A DNA stretch of 64,000 bases from CAYNFR01 sp964396595 (lineage in GTDB: Bacteria > Bacteroidota > Bacteroidia > Chitinophagales > Saprospiraceae): NCBI GenBank assembly GCA_964396595.1, contig CAYNFR010000019.1, forward strand, positions 1-64,000. Reading direction: 5' to 3'. Positions 17,110 through 26,979 of the stretch are shown here, piece after piece (the first letter of the stretch is position 1; the number at the start of each line of letters is the position of its first letter). The translations under genes and the position numbers were made by a program. The notes beneath the pieces are model-generated. The model was given only the letters and a program-made list of their open reading frames with translations. It was not told the DNA's origin and searched no databases.

Positions 17110-19158
17110 TCACATAAGAAAGCTAGAAGCCTGGAAGATACTTTGCACCCAATAAGCCATTTTATCAGCATACTTCCATAGTGCCTTTTTATTGGGATAG
17201 AGTGTATAACTGTTATTGATATAATCCTTATCTAATGCAAGTACATGCTCAGGGTCTATATAAGCCGAGATGATCTTCCGTTTATCACGGTAAACAAAAT
17301 CCTCGATAGTTCGGATACCATCCCAAATAAAGCGCTCTTGACTGCCATCTTCCCAGTATAATACGACATCAACAGGAGCAATAAATGAACCTTTTCGCTC
17401 TAATCTGATTGACGACACGATGATGGGTTCAGTAACAATCTCTTTAGCACCGATAAAGTTGCGCCATTTCCCATAGCCAAAAATCCCCATGGGTGATTGC
17501 TCTATCTCATGGCTAATCCTAGTTACTGCATAATCGCACACATCAGTACCATCAATCGCCCTTTCTAGAAATAGATCTATTTCTGGACATATCAGGCAGT
17601 TGAGCTCTGTAGTATGACTTCTCACTACACGGTAGAAGTCATCTTTGCGAGGATGTTTAAACATGTACTGTTGATAATAATCTTGCATCATAGCATCGAA
17701 TGCTTCGACACCCATATATCGAGATAAACTTAATAATACCGTAGCTGCCTTACTATAAACAGTGTTTTTGTAGCTTCCTTTGATCTTCCAACTCGGTGTA
17801 CTGACCGCGTCAGAATGAAGATTTTCTTGACCTGTATATTCGATTCTTGACTTGTCTGTATTACCCACTCTGATACCAAGTATATCCACAAAGGATCTGT
17901 CCGCACCGTATAGTGCATCTGTTATCCTGTTTTCATAATAGCTGACAAAACCCTCATCTAGCCAGGGTTCTTCCTTTTCGTTGTTAGCCAGGATACCCAT
18001 GAAATATTGATGGGTTAGCTCGTGGATTATGAGTGATTCTACACCATGCCATCCTTGTGGCAAGCCAAAGATTGATCCACCTGTTATCAACTGTGGATAC
18101 TCCATAAATCCACTGTTCAATGCGTGAAATGGTGGATCTATGATGGTGAGATGATTATAAGGATACTTTCCCACATGCTTTTCTAGAAAAGTAAAAGCGC
18201 TTTTAGCAGCTGATAATATCCGTGTTACATACATCCTATGTTCCGGCGGTATCAATAAATGCAAGGCTATATGACCAACCGTATCGCGGTATTCCTCGAA
18301 GCGTGGATAAAGGGTCCATGCATAATCGATCACATCTGCCGCTATGAATCGTCTTTCAACTCTTCCTGGCTCAATACGATGTTCAGAAATCATACAGCCG
18401 GAAGCACCCATTACTAAATGATCGCTCACATTTAAGCTTACATCATAGTGACCAAAATCGCCATAAAACTCCATCTGCGGAAGAAACTGATGACAATTCC
18501 AGCTCCACGTCCCTTCCCTATTCTGTTCATAAACCCCCAATTTAGGATACCAATGCACCACATGAAAGAAGTCATTGTTGCTAAAACCGGATCGCACGAC
18601 TGTTCGCGGCAGCTTGGCCGTAAAACGCATCTGAACTACCACAGAATCATAAGGTAAAACAGGCTCTTTCAATGCCACTATCAACACTGTTTCATCATCC
18701 GTATTACCATCCAGATCTTGAACGAAGCTCATATGATCTCCTAGCCCCTGCTGCCCTTGATTGATTTCTTGTATCTCGATCCATCCCCATTCTTCTTCAA
18801 CTCTCTTGGTTATATCCTGCCCAAAAAGCCTACTATTCAATCCGCGGAGAAAGCTCGTTTTGTTATTCTTGAACGCATTTAAATACATGTAAAACCTTAA
18901 ATCTCGGACGGTGTCAGGGGATGGGTTATGCCATGTGATCCGCTGGCTCCCGCTGACTTGTTTGTCTTCATGATCAAGCTTGACAGACATTACATAATTA
19001 GCCACTCTTTCACTTAATACACCTTCGTGAAGACAAGGAGTCTGTGATACTATTGGAACACTCTCTAAAACGATTAAACATATAAAAAGAAGCCAGCTTA
19101 TTCGACAATTCATTGAGTTCAAACTTTCGACTAAAAGACTTAAAAGACCCCTTCTCAT
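17110..19158 (-). CDS. Secreted M1-family zinc metallopeptidase
   Basis: Gluzincin aminopeptidase-like protein of 682 residues. The zinc site HELTH (about 379-383) is followed after 18 residues by Glu402 in WLDEGF, the classic HExxH-x18-E arrangement. The exopeptidase signature GAMEN is replaced by SGFMEY, so substrate choice may differ from true aminopeptidases. An N-terminal signal peptide is best formed from Met16 (ATG at 19113, MNCRISWLLFICLIV). The upstream ATG at 19158 would add 15 residues. It follows the yeeE pair by about 57 bp containing a strong palindrome, and its stop is one base from the next start codon. Confidence 0.9.
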   Translation of the reverse strand: MRRGLLSLLVESLNSMNCRISWLLFICLIVLESVPIVSQTPCLHEGVLSERVANYVMSVKLDHEDKQVSGSQRITWHNPSPDTVRDLRFYMYLNAFKNNKTSFLRGLNSRLFGQDITKRVEEEWGWIEIQEINQGQQGLGDHMSFVQDLDGNTDDETVLIVALKEPVLPYDSVVVQMRFTAKLPRTVVRSGFSNNDFFHVVHWYPKLGVYEQNREGTWSWNCHQFLPQMEFYGDFGHYDVSLNVSDHLVMGASGCMISEHRIEPGRVERRFIAADVIDYAWTLYPRFEEYRDTVGHIALHLLIPPEHRMYVTRILSAAKSAFTFLEKHVGKYPYNHLTIIDPPFHALNSGFMEYPQLITGGSIFGLPQGWHGVESLIIHELTHQYFMGILANNEKEEPWLDEGFVSYYENRITDALYGADRSFVDILGIRVGNTDKSRIEYTGQENLHSDAVSTPSWKIKGSYKNTVYSKAATVLLSLSRYMGVEAFDAMMQDYYQQYMFKHPRKDDFYRVVRSHTTELNCLICPEIDLFLERAIDGTDVCDYAVTRISHEIEQSPMGIFGYGKWRNFIGAKEIVTEPIIVSSIRLERKGSFIAPVDVVLYWEDGSQERFIWDGIRTIEDFVYRDKRKIISAYIDPEHVLALDKDYINNSYTLYPNKKALWKYADKMAYWVQSIFQASSFLM

Positions 19159-19182
19159 GTAAATTTTCTGTTTTAAAATTGG

Positions 19183-19205
19183 AATATTGGCCGTCGGCCA
19201 ATATT
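19183..19205. terminator. Perfect 10-bp palindrome between yeeE and the M1 peptidase
   Basis: AATATTGGCC-GTC-GGCCAATATT forms a perfect 10-bp stem with a 3-nt loop. On the minus strand it lies just after the yeeE stop and is followed by a weak T-rich stretch (CCAATTTT), so it could be a terminator or processing hairpin for the upstream operon. It could equally be an operator for the M1 gene. Confidence 0.5.
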
Positions 19206-19215
19206 TGAAAACCTG

Positions 19216-19629
19216 TTAATGTGGAAGTTTTGCTCTCAATAGCCCATATATAAATGCTCCCAATAAAGCACTTACAATAACAAGCAATATAGTTAAATAT
19301 CCGTGTCCTAGCAAGACATACAATGGTCCGGGACAAGCACCTGTCATAGCCCATCCCATACCAAACAATGCGCCACCATATAAACTCGCTTTATAAGTAA
19401 GTGGTTTCTTCTCTACAATAATCGACTGGCCACTGATGTTTTTAATTCTGTCTGTCTTAATCAACCAATGCACTAACGCCCCCAGAGTTACAGCCACACC
19501 TATGATCCCATACATGTGAAAACTCTGAAATCTAAACATCTCTTGTATTCTAAACCAAGAAATGGCTTCTGATTTAGTCATTACTATACCAAACAACACA
19601 CCGTAAAATAAAAAACTGAACTTTTTCAT
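19216..19629 (-). CDS. YeeE/YedE-type half-transporter (DUF6691)
   Basis: A 137-residue membrane protein with about four helices. The motif GALFGMGWAMTGACPGPLY, with a conserved Cys in T-G-A-C-P-G-P, is typical of the second, shorter half of split YeeE/YedE (TsuA-like, Pmp-type) sulfur transporters. Full-length TsuA takes up thiosulfate through conserved cysteines in the pore. It lies 20 bp after the first half-transporter, so the two products probably assemble together. The ATG start at 19629 directly precedes the first helix. Confidence 0.87.
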   Translation of the reverse strand: MKKFSFLFYGVLFGIVMTKSEAISWFRIQEMFRFQSFHMYGIIGVAVTLGALVHWLIKTDRIKNISGQSIIVEKKPLTYKASLYGGALFGMGWAMTGACPGPLYVLLGHGYLTILLVIVSALLGAFIYGLLRAKLPH

Positions 19630-19649
19630 TTTTACCCTTTTTCGTCGCC

Positions 19650-20234
19650 TTAGCTAAATATGATGGGAAATAATAGGTGCGTCATCAGAAGTCCACCAAT
19701 AAAAAACCCAATTACCGCCACGAGCGATGGCAATTGAAAATTTGACAAGCCGCTGATCGCATGACCTGATGTACAACCGCCAGCCCATCTAGTACCGAAA
19801 CCAATTAGCACGCCCCCAACGATCAGATATACGAAAGTCTTGGGGTCTTTCATTCGATCCATTGCAAATATCTCCATCGGTATGAAATCACTATTAACGC
19901 GATTCCCTCCAGGGGCTTCGATACCCAACTTGGCTAGATCCTCAGCTGTCGCTTGCGAAATGGCCAACGGCTTACCGGAAGAAAGAAATGAAGTGGCGAT
20001 ATATCCTCCTGCAATCGTCCCGACAACAAAGAGTAATAACCATGCCTCCTGCCGCCAGTCATATTTAAAATAACCGCTCCATCGATCAGCTCCCAGAATA
20101 TTACATACTGTCTTAAAAGAACTAGATATACCAAATCGCTCGCCTGATATCAGCAACAAAAGCATCACAAGTGCTATCAGCGCTCCGGATATCGCCCAAT
20201 GCCATGATTGGCTGATAAAATCTATCATAATCAC
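19650..20234 (-). CDS. YeeE/YedE-family sulfur transporter, first half
   Basis: A 194-residue membrane protein with about five helices. The hallmark GTRWAGGCTSGHAISGL carries the pore cysteine of the TsuA/YeeE family (GGCTSGH). It pairs with the 137-residue partner downstream. Its GTG start (20234) overlaps the thioredoxin stop codon (GTGA); an ATG two codons later (20228) is an alternative. The tight link to thioredoxin suggests imported sulfane sulfur is reduced in the cytoplasm. BigR-type regulators and persulfide dioxygenase, common partners elsewhere, are absent. Confidence 0.88.
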   Translation of the reverse strand: MIMIDFISQSWHWAISGALIALVMLLLLISGERFGISSSFKTVCNILGADRWSGYFKYDWRQEAWLLLFVVGTIAGGYIATSFLSSGKPLAISQATAEDLAKLGIEAPGGNRVNSDFIPMEIFAMDRMKDPKTFVYLIVGGVLIGFGTRWAGGCTSGHAISGLSNFQLPSLVAVIGFFIGGLLMTHLLFPIIFS

Positions 20235-20533
20235 ATTTGTTTCTCTAATTCAGCCTTGAGTTTCGCTATGGATTGTCCCCCGCTGACTTGCCATTTAATT
20301 TTGCCCAATTTATACACCGCAAATGTAGGGACACTTCGGATACCGAGCTTCTGTGCCAAATGCGGATTTTTATCAATATCTATTTTGATAACCCGAGCCT
20401 TATCACCCATCTCGGCTTTCAATTGTCTGATAATGGGATCCATAGCCTTACAAGGGCCGCACCACGTAGCGTAAAAATCAACTAAGGTAGGCTTATCGCT
20501 AGCCACAATATCATGAAAACTTTGCTTTGCCAT
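20231..20533 (-). CDS. trxA: Thioredoxin
   Basis: Cytoplasmic 100-residue thioredoxin. It has the active site W-C-G-P-C (Cys25, Cys28), the preceding VDFYATW, and the cis-proline loop VRSVPTFAVYK (seen as IRSVPTFAVY). There is no signal peptide. It lies 3 nt after the M36 peptidase stop and overlaps the start of the first YeeE half by 4 nt. It therefore belongs to a mixed operon and is probably not the only thioredoxin of the organism. A role in reducing sulfur taken up by the neighbouring transporters is an inference from position. Confidence 0.94.
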   Translation of the reverse strand: MAKQSFHDIVASDKPTLVDFYATWCGPCKAMDPIIRQLKAEMGDKARVIKIDIDKNPHLAQKLGIRSVPTFAVYKLGKIKWQVSGGQSIAKLKAELEKQM

Positions 20534-20536
20534 AAT

Positions 20537-23500
20537 TTAATCGTTATTACAATTTTCAATTGCAATCTCAATGGAGCTCGATTGACCAGTTGAAAACCCC
20601 GGGCTCAACACAACCTCCTGACCGCTAACAAAAGTAAAGTTACCTGATACTTTGACTTCGCTATCACTTTTAAGCATCTTATTTGCTTGAAAATGACTCT
20701 GATAATAATCTGTGACAGCCAACACATCAACTGCGCAAGGCTTTGCATTGGAAAGCAGTTTAAGAGTATTATAGCGACACTCTGCTAAACTTGTGCCGTC
20801 ATAAAACACACATACCAGATCATCAATACTCGTAGGCTTGTACAGACCAATATCATCTATGTACCAACCATCAATACCATGCGAAGCGTCGGAAGCAAAC
20901 AGAACATTCAGCTGAATCGTATCACCTTGATAATCAGATAAATCGATGATTGTCCATATATATTGTGGTATATGACCTGTGAATGCATTATAGCCCGCCA
21001 AAGGGCTAAAGGCCGAAGGTCTGATCGTTCCTGTATAGCCATTTCTGATGATATGTGGGCCTGCATCCTTCCAAATATTGGTGCCTGCCTTGGCTATTCT
21101 AATTATCCCACCATCCCATTCTCGTTCTACATTCATTTTGTGCCTGATACCGAGAATATACTGATCTTCTATCACCAAAGGATGCGACGTCAATGCCGAT
21201 ATCTGCTGCGAAGGGTCATTCTGTACGAACGCATGTTTGATACCCATGAATGGGCTGTTCTCCATAGCTTTCCATGCAGAACCTATCGAACTATTCGTTT
21301 CCCAGCCATTCAGGCCATATTCCCAACCTTGTACATATCGAGCTTCTGTAGCTGAAATATTATGCACCACACATTTGTAATCAATAGTCGTTTCACCATT
21401 GGGTGTTAACTCCGATATATTGACCTTGATCTCACCGTGATTCATTTGTCCGGTATTCAGCGATCCCGGAATGTATGAAAGATGCGGTAGATAGACTGAG
21501 TCGATCAATACGATATTGCTAAGGGCTACTAATCCGTTATTTCTAAGCGTAATGGTAAATGTAATTGTATCACTGTCCACCCCTGCTCTTGTGAATGACT
21601 TGTTCATATAAAATTCCGCCGTACACAACTCGGGTAAATCGAAGGCTTCTAAACCATCGCTGCGCGATGCGGATGATCCTTGACTAGCACTAAACCCTAA
21701 TCCACGTTTAGCAAAGGCTCGCCAGATGAGACATTGATTGCGACCATTATAGAGAAGCCGATCAGAAGCCAATATTGCGTCACGTCCATCTACAAATCCC
21801 GGCGAACACGGTTGAAGTTTTAAGGCAGTCGTGACTAATCTCAACGCAATATTATTCCCCCCATTTCCATAATAAAGGTCGTCATCAAATCCATGCTCAT
21901 CAATTAATTGCCAGGTAAGTTCCCACAACATAGCCGCCCACACAGAGCCCAATCCGTGAGGTACTGAAGTAAACTTTATCCAGTCGTATGTCATCGGATT
22001 GAGTAGGATATCGGTCGTATAAGGAAATTGTCTGATCCCGGCACTAGTCAGCGGCTTACTATCAGCATATGACCCTAAACCTATCGGCATCTCTCCAGTA
22101 TCTCCTCCACTTAAACCAAACATCAATGCGTACCAATCACTCCATCCCTCTCCCATTTGCTCTGTATTGGATAGACAGCCTGTATTATGGGATCCACCGG
22201 TAAGACGGTTAGAAACTCCGTGAGCATATTCATGCACTATAATCCCATTATCAAAACCACTATCAACAGGGCGATTGAAAACCAAGGAAATACCGGCATT
22301 ATCCAGATGAATTTTGATCTGATTACACGAACTCTTGGAAGTCATTACTGCCGGGATGTTAATCGGTAGATCACTGCTAGCACCCATGGAAAAATGATTG
22401 TCAGCACTATTACAAATGATTACGGCTATCGCTCCGGCATTTTGTGCATTCAACACTTTATCCACAAAAGTACAGTCACCTCGATCAATGACTGCTATAC
22501 GGCCATTGATCGCTGCAGCGTTGGATAAGCTCCCACATCCTAATGAAGGTTCACTGAGCGCACCGGTACCTGATGTATTAATACGATTTGTAACAAAATT
22601 ACCAACAGAAGCATTGAAGTCCTTAGACATACCATTTACGGGGGTAAGCCTTATATATACACCTGGATTCCATATATGCATTTGCATTCTAGGGGCAATG
22701 CCATCAGGGAATGTAGCGAAAGTGGCATTGTTAACATCTCCGCCGTCTAGTCCCTCAGCTCTTACCCCGTCTCCTCCATATCCTTGACCGCTAAAATTAG
22801 TCTCTTGGAAATTACCCGATGTCTCATCAAATCCATATTGAAACATCACATCATGAATGAGATTGTTCCAATAAAAAAGATTTGTTATACTGGCATCTCG
22901 TTGGGTGACCGGTTCCTGTGCTAAGTCAAGCGGATAGTCAAAACATAAATCTTCGCCGCCATTAGGCGAATGTCCCGTTGTGTTAGTGCCGGATATATCC
23001 GTGTAGGCAAAGACGTTGTTGCCTCTGGTAATCGTCGTGTCATGCCATGTCATTGGAGATGCATTGGATGCCTTAGACCACGGTGCTTGCACCAAGCTCC
23101 TTTCCCCATCCAACGGGCTCAACAATGGGTAATTGAAGACTCTATATGTGTGATTACATGAAGTCGAATGATGGTGACTTTGTTGCTGAGGATCTAGTGT
23201 ATGCTGAATATCACGTATATCACTCTTCTTATGTGGTATATGATCAACAGAACAATGTGTCGTAAAAGATCTTTCTTCAATGACTACACCCGATACGGCA
23301 TCCAGATAAGTCTGTTTCCATTCGTCAGAATCCGCATATGTGAACTCAAAGGTCAGGACAAGAGACTTCTCTTTTATAACATAAACAGCTCTGGCAGTAG
23401 TCTTCCCTTCCTGGAAAGTCAGTTCTCCTTCTTGTCCTAGCTCGATGATTGATTGACTTAAAGATTTAAGCGCCTGAGACGAAGTAAATTTTTTCCATAC

Positions 23501-23824
23501 TTTTCTCGCGTCCATTTTTGATGCGGACTGCTGAACACTGCTAAACGCAGCACGACGCGTGGATTTGTGTCGTATTTCGCCAGACTGGCCGAAGGCCACT
23601 GTAGAAATTTGGTCGAGAATATCTAGTCCGTGATATGTTTGCTGAAGATAGTATAGATCCAGCCCCAATGTCTTATCATAATGAAAACTGCTCAGTCGAT
23701 AAGATTCACCGTCGCTGGCAACACCCAAAACATCAGACCAAATAATATCTCTTTGAGCAGAAAGAATATCGCTCATAAACAACATTGCCAGAATTGGCAT
23801 TAGATATCTCAGGTACGTCTTCAA
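20537..23824 (-). CDS. Secreted M36 (fungalysin) metallopeptidase with C-terminal cell-surface domains
   Basis: Large secreted zinc protease, 1095 residues from the proposed TTG start at 23824. That start gives a textbook signal peptide (MKTYLRYLMPILAMLF...LSA-Q). Numbering below is from a longer frame that opens 69 bp upstream. An FTP/PepSY-like propeptide is followed by the M36 catalytic domain with HEYAH at 554-558 and the downstream Glu in GEGWSDWY near 583. A PA domain (about 420-535) is inserted ahead of the HExxH motif. Next come a DUF11-like segment (about 760-850), a MAM-like beta domain, and a C-terminal segment ending SPGFSTGQSSSIEIAIENC. That end resembles the Bacteroidota three-coathanger stack domain rather than a standard T9SS signal. 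A longer TTG start at 23893 falls inside a consensus promoter element and is unlikely. Confidence 0.9.
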   Translation of the reverse strand: MKTYLRYLMPILAMLFMSDILSAQRDIIWSDVLGVASDGESYRLSSFHYDKTLGLDLYYLQQTYHGLDILDQISTVAFGQSGEIRHKSTRRAAFSSVQQSASKMDARKVWKKFTSSQALKSLSQSIIELGQEGELTFQEGKTTARAVYVIKEKSLVLTFEFTYADSDEWKQTYLDAVSGVVIEERSFTTHCSVDHIPHKKSDIRDIQHTLDPQQQSHHHSTSCNHTYRVFNYPLLSPLDGERSLVQAPWSKASNASPMTWHDTTITRGNNVFAYTDISGTNTTGHSPNGGEDLCFDYPLDLAQEPVTQRDASITNLFYWNNLIHDVMFQYGFDETSGNFQETNFSGQGYGGDGVRAEGLDGGDVNNATFATFPDGIAPRMQMHIWNPGVYIRLTPVNGMSKDFNASVGNFVTNRINTSGTGALSEPSLGCGSLSNAAAINGRIAVIDRGDCTFVDKVLNAQNAGAIAVIICNSADNHFSMGASSDLPINIPAVMTSKSSCNQIKIHLDNAGISLVFNRPVDSGFDNGIIVHEYAHGVSNRLTGGSHNTGCLSNTEQMGEGWSDWYALMFGLSGGDTGEMPIGLGSYADSKPLTSAGIRQFPYTTDILLNPMTYDWIKFTSVPHGLGSVWAAMLWELTWQLIDEHGFDDDLYYGNGGNNIALRLVTTALKLQPCSPGFVDGRDAILASDRLLYNGRNQCLIWRAFAKRGLGFSASQGSSASRSDGLEAFDLPELCTAEFYMNKSFTRAGVDSDTITFTITLRNNGLVALSNIVLIDSVYLPHLSYIPGSLNTGQMNHGEIKVNISELTPNGETTIDYKCVVHNISATEARYVQGWEYGLNGWETNSSIGSAWKAMENSPFMGIKHAFVQNDPSQQISALTSHPLVIEDQYILGIRHKMNVEREWDGGIIRIAKAGTNIWKDAGPHIIRNGYTGTIRPSAFSPLAGYNAFTGHIPQYIWTIIDLSDYQGDTIQLNVLFASDASHGIDGWYIDDIGLYKPTSIDDLVCVFYDGTSLAECRYNTLKLLSNAKPCAVDVLAVTDYYQSHFQANKMLKSDSEVKVSGNFTFVSGQEVVLSPGFSTGQSSSIEIAIENCNND

Positions 23825-23890
23825 TGGTCCAAACAGTTTGTGGCTCGTTCTTATGACGTCTGTAAATCGCCATATCACATGCCACCCGGT

Positions 23891-23898
23891 CAAATCTA
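23891..23898 (-). promoter_or_regulatory. -7 element TAGATTTG for the M36 operon
   Basis: Read on the minus strand, TAGATTTG fits TAnnTTTG. It lies about 67 nt upstream of the proposed TTG start, leaving a normal leader. No good -33 TTG at the right distance was seen. Confidence 0.45.
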
Positions 23899-23966
23899 AG
23901 TAAAAACCCCAACATTGTCTCTAATTTAGAGTAAAAAATCATATTCATTTGGCAGTATCAATAGAT

Positions 23967-23984
23967 ATATGTAGTTTTACATAT
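23967..23984. promoter_or_regulatory. Short palindrome between divergent M36 and TPR genes
   Basis: ATATGTA-GTTT-TACATAT is a perfect 7-bp inverted repeat in the 105-bp (or longer) divergent region, 15 bp before the TPR gene ATG. An AT-rich operator is possible. Such palindromes also arise by chance in AT-rich DNA. Confidence 0.3.
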
Positions 23985-23998
23985 TATAAATTTTTGTC

Positions 23999-26950
23999 AT
24001 GCGTAAATTACTTTTTTTCAGCCCTTTAGCGATCATGTTATTCACTCAGATGAATGCATTTGGCCAGCAAGGTCTTCATCCTGATTACAGCCTCACCGTA
24101 CAGGATAAAATTGACTTAAAAGTTTATACTAGTGCGATTCAAGACCTTGATCAACCAATAGAAATACTCTGTACCGAAGAGTTAAAGCTATATCTTCTAG
24201 CCACGCTTGGCGAGCGCCTACCTGAACTCAGCTACGTTCTTCAAAGATCTCCTGACTATTTAATTAATGAACCCAATGTAATAGAATCTCTAATTGAGGT
24301 GCTTAAGGAAGATGCTGCACTGGGTATATCAGCTGAAAACAACCCTACACATCACGCAATCAAGGGTAAAGAATTATCGAAAAAGGACCTTGCATCAATT
24401 GAATTTCTTTATGGATACGATCAGTTTAAGAAAAAGAAATATCAAGCCGCCCTAAAATCCTTCTCAAGTTCATTCCGTGCTAGAAATGAAGACTTTGACT
24501 TTGCCGCATATTATGCTGGTTTAAGCGCCATCATGATAAATGAATATGATAAGGCAACGACTTATTTATCTAAGATAGGATCTAATGAACGACTGAGGAA
24601 GCATGCCCCATATTATCTGGCCTTAAGCCACTACGCATTAAAGGAATACGAAATAGTGTCAAAATACTACAGCAATAGAATCCATGAAAACCAACTCTTC
24701 AATATTCAGGGCATTATATCACTCGTCGCATTGTCACAATACCATACAGCTCAACATGAAGCGTCCTTAAAATCCCTTGCTGTCTTAAAGCAGCATAGAA
24801 ATTTGACGTCTGACGAACAATATATTCAGGGTATATGCGAAAAAAAACAAGGTAAGCATGAAAACTCCCTTACGACATTAAGTAATATTTCCGGTTCTCA
24901 GCAATTAAATAACAGCGTCACTTTCGAAAAAGCGATGACGCTCTATCAACAAGGCAAATATCGCGAAGCATTAGAGCTGTTTGAAAATCTTGCGTCTGCA
25001 GAAGGAATTAATCCCCACGATTTTAAATGGAATCAGCTCATCGTCAATCATAAAATGGGCAATTATGATAAAGCGGCTATGATTGCACTTCAGGAGTTTA
25101 TTCTATCTCCTAATCAAAATATTACGGAATACTTAATCACCTCTCTCGCTCACCTTGAAAAGATTGACTTAATTCAAGAAATCGCCACAACATTGTCCAC
25201 TGATGACCAAAAAAGAAACACCATCAGAAAAATCCTCCTTGATAAAGCTCTAGCTGCTTTACAAGATAAAAACAAGATCAAAGCCATTGAATATTTTAAT
25301 CTTGTTGAAAAAACATTTCCCAGAATTGAAGAGCATGCAGAAGTAGCAGCATGGAAAGGTTTGATGGCCTATGAGGACAAAAATTTTTCTTCAGCAAAAG
25401 AACTACTACAGAAATATAATCAATCTAAATCTAGCACAACGCTAAAACCCAAACTTGACTTTGATGCGAATTATATCCTAGCGTATAGCTATCTCAAAGA
25501 AAAACAACTACCTGAAGCTTTACAGCAGTTTGGTGTGGCCTTTAAGCTTTTCAAGCTTGATCACACTCCAAAGGAAAAACAAGAAGACATTCTGACCCGT
25601 ATGGGCGATATTTATCTTCAACACAATGATTATACAAACGCTCTAGACGCCTATACGAAGGCATTAGCATTAGACTTAAAACAGCAAGATTACCTCTTAT
25701 ATCAATCGGCCACAATAGCGGAATTACAACAAAGGCCCTATGATGCCCTTTTAACTCTTGACGAACTAGTCAGCAATCACTACTTAAGTCGCTACAAAGA
25801 AAAGTCAACCCTTATGAGTGGAAATATTTTGTTTGGTTTAGGCAAATTAGATAAGTCTGCACACCAATATAAGAAACTCTTACAAGCAGAAACAACAACA
25901 GAAATAAGAGAGGAAGCTATCTTGGCTTTAGGGCTCTTAAATGTTAATGCGGGTGATTATAGGGAAGCTGAAAAGTGGTACAAACAAATCACAGCTTCAT
26001 CCACTATCGAAGATAATAAAAGACGCGCTCACGAAGGACTAAAAGAGATCTATTCTGATTACACTTACGACACAGAGGCATTCTTAAAAATAGCACAAAA
26101 TCAGAATACAGGTACATCCCTACCAAAAGATTCCGTACTTTATTCATTGGCTGTTAAATTTTCAGAAGGGGGGCAAGAGAATAAAGCTCTTGAAAACTAT
26201 AATCACATCATCTCGGACTTTACAACATCAAGATACTATGCCCCTTCACTATTCGATGCTTCTAATATTCAATTAAAAAACAAAAAGAGTATCTCTTCGA
26301 TCGAAAATCTTGAATTACTTATCGCACTACCTACCAATAGTTACACCATAAAAGCATTTGACCTTTACCAAGAGATTACATGGACTATGTTGGAGGACTA
26401 CACGAGATATGAAATATTGGAAGAAAAAAGAGTTCAGAATTTTCCTAATGAGGAATTAACACTTCTTAGAAGGTTCAGAAGCGCCATTGCTAATCTGAAA
26501 ATGAACAGAATAGATAATATAGCTACCGCGTATAGTGTTCTAGATCTTAATTTAAATGATAGTCAGCTTTCTGAGCTATCCGAAGAATTAATAAATTTCT
26601 ATGTAAATAAATCTGATTGGAAAAACCTGATTTCCACGCTTAGTCATTCTGAAATAAAAGCACGTATAAAAAAGCCTAAATACAGTTACTACAAAGCATT
26701 AGCGCACTTTAACCTTGAGCAATTTGACGAGACAATCTCGTATATCACATCTCATTATGAGACCTTACTGAGTGATCCTGCGTGGTTTGCTAAATCTATT
26801 ATTCTGCTCGCTGATGCATATTCGATCAATGGCGATCATATAAGCACCCGTGCTGCATTGACAGCTCTTGTAGAGTCAGAATCAAGCATCCCGGCATCTG
26901 TAAAAGAATTAGCAGCACAACGACTTGAACTGCTTAAATTATCTAATTAA
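23999..26950 (+). CDS. Periplasmic/outer-membrane TPR-repeat protein
   Basis: A 983-residue protein with a signal peptide (about 1-22, ending FGQ-Q) and a long alpha-helical solenoid. TPR-like helix pairs are visible throughout, e.g. ALKSFSSSFRARNEDFDFAA, ALEYFENL-type pairs, QEDILTRMGDIYLQHNDYTN and EEAILALGLLNVNAGDYREA. Its last ~250 residues remain helical. There is no enzymatic motif. It is followed 29 nt later by a TonB-receptor-like barrel. Pairs of a ~1000-residue TPR protein with such a barrel recur in Bacteroidota, so the two likely act together at the outer membrane, perhaps in protein or ligand handling. The precise job is unknown to me. Confidence 0.82.
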   Translation: MRKLLFFSPLAIMLFTQMNAFGQQGLHPDYSLTVQDKIDLKVYTSAIQDLDQPIEILCTEELKLYLLATLGERLPELSYVLQRSPDYLINEPNVIESLIEVLKEDAALGISAENNPTHHAIKGKELSKKDLASIEFLYGYDQFKKKKYQAALKSFSSSFRARNEDFDFAAYYAGLSAIMINEYDKATTYLSKIGSNERLRKHAPYYLALSHYALKEYEIVSKYYSNRIHENQLFNIQGIISLVALSQYHTAQHEASLKSLAVLKQHRNLTSDEQYIQGICEKKQGKHENSLTTLSNISGSQQLNNSVTFEKAMTLYQQGKYREALELFENLASAEGINPHDFKWNQLIVNHKMGNYDKAAMIALQEFILSPNQNITEYLITSLAHLEKIDLIQEIATTLSTDDQKRNTIRKILLDKALAALQDKNKIKAIEYFNLVEKTFPRIEEHAEVAAWKGLMAYEDKNFSSAKELLQKYNQSKSSTTLKPKLDFDANYILAYSYLKEKQLPEALQQFGVAFKLFKLDHTPKEKQEDILTRMGDIYLQHNDYTNALDAYTKALALDLKQQDYLLYQSATIAELQQRPYDALLTLDELVSNHYLSRYKEKSTLMSGNILFGLGKLDKSAHQYKKLLQAETTTEIREEAILALGLLNVNAGDYREAEKWYKQITASSTIEDNKRRAHEGLKEIYSDYTYDTEAFLKIAQNQNTGTSLPKDSVLYSLAVKFSEGGQENKALENYNHIISDFTTSRYYAPSLFDASNIQLKNKKSISSIENLELLIALPTNSYTIKAFDLYQEITWTMLEDYTRYEILEEKRVQNFPNEELTLLRRFRSAIANLKMNRIDNIATAYSVLDLNLNDSQLSELSEELINFYVNKSDWKNLISTLSHSEIKARIKKPKYSYYKALAHFNLEQFDETISYITSHYETLLSDPAWFAKSIILLADAYSINGDHISTRAALTALVESESSIPASVKELAAQRLELLKLSN

Positions 26951-26979
26951 CGAAAAGATCTACCATTAACTATATTAAG

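Noticed and set aside
17109..17171. N-terminal extension of the membrane protein into the M1 peptidase gene
   Set aside because: It would overlap conserved peptidase coding sequence by 62 bp; the ATG at 17108, one base after the stop, is the better start.
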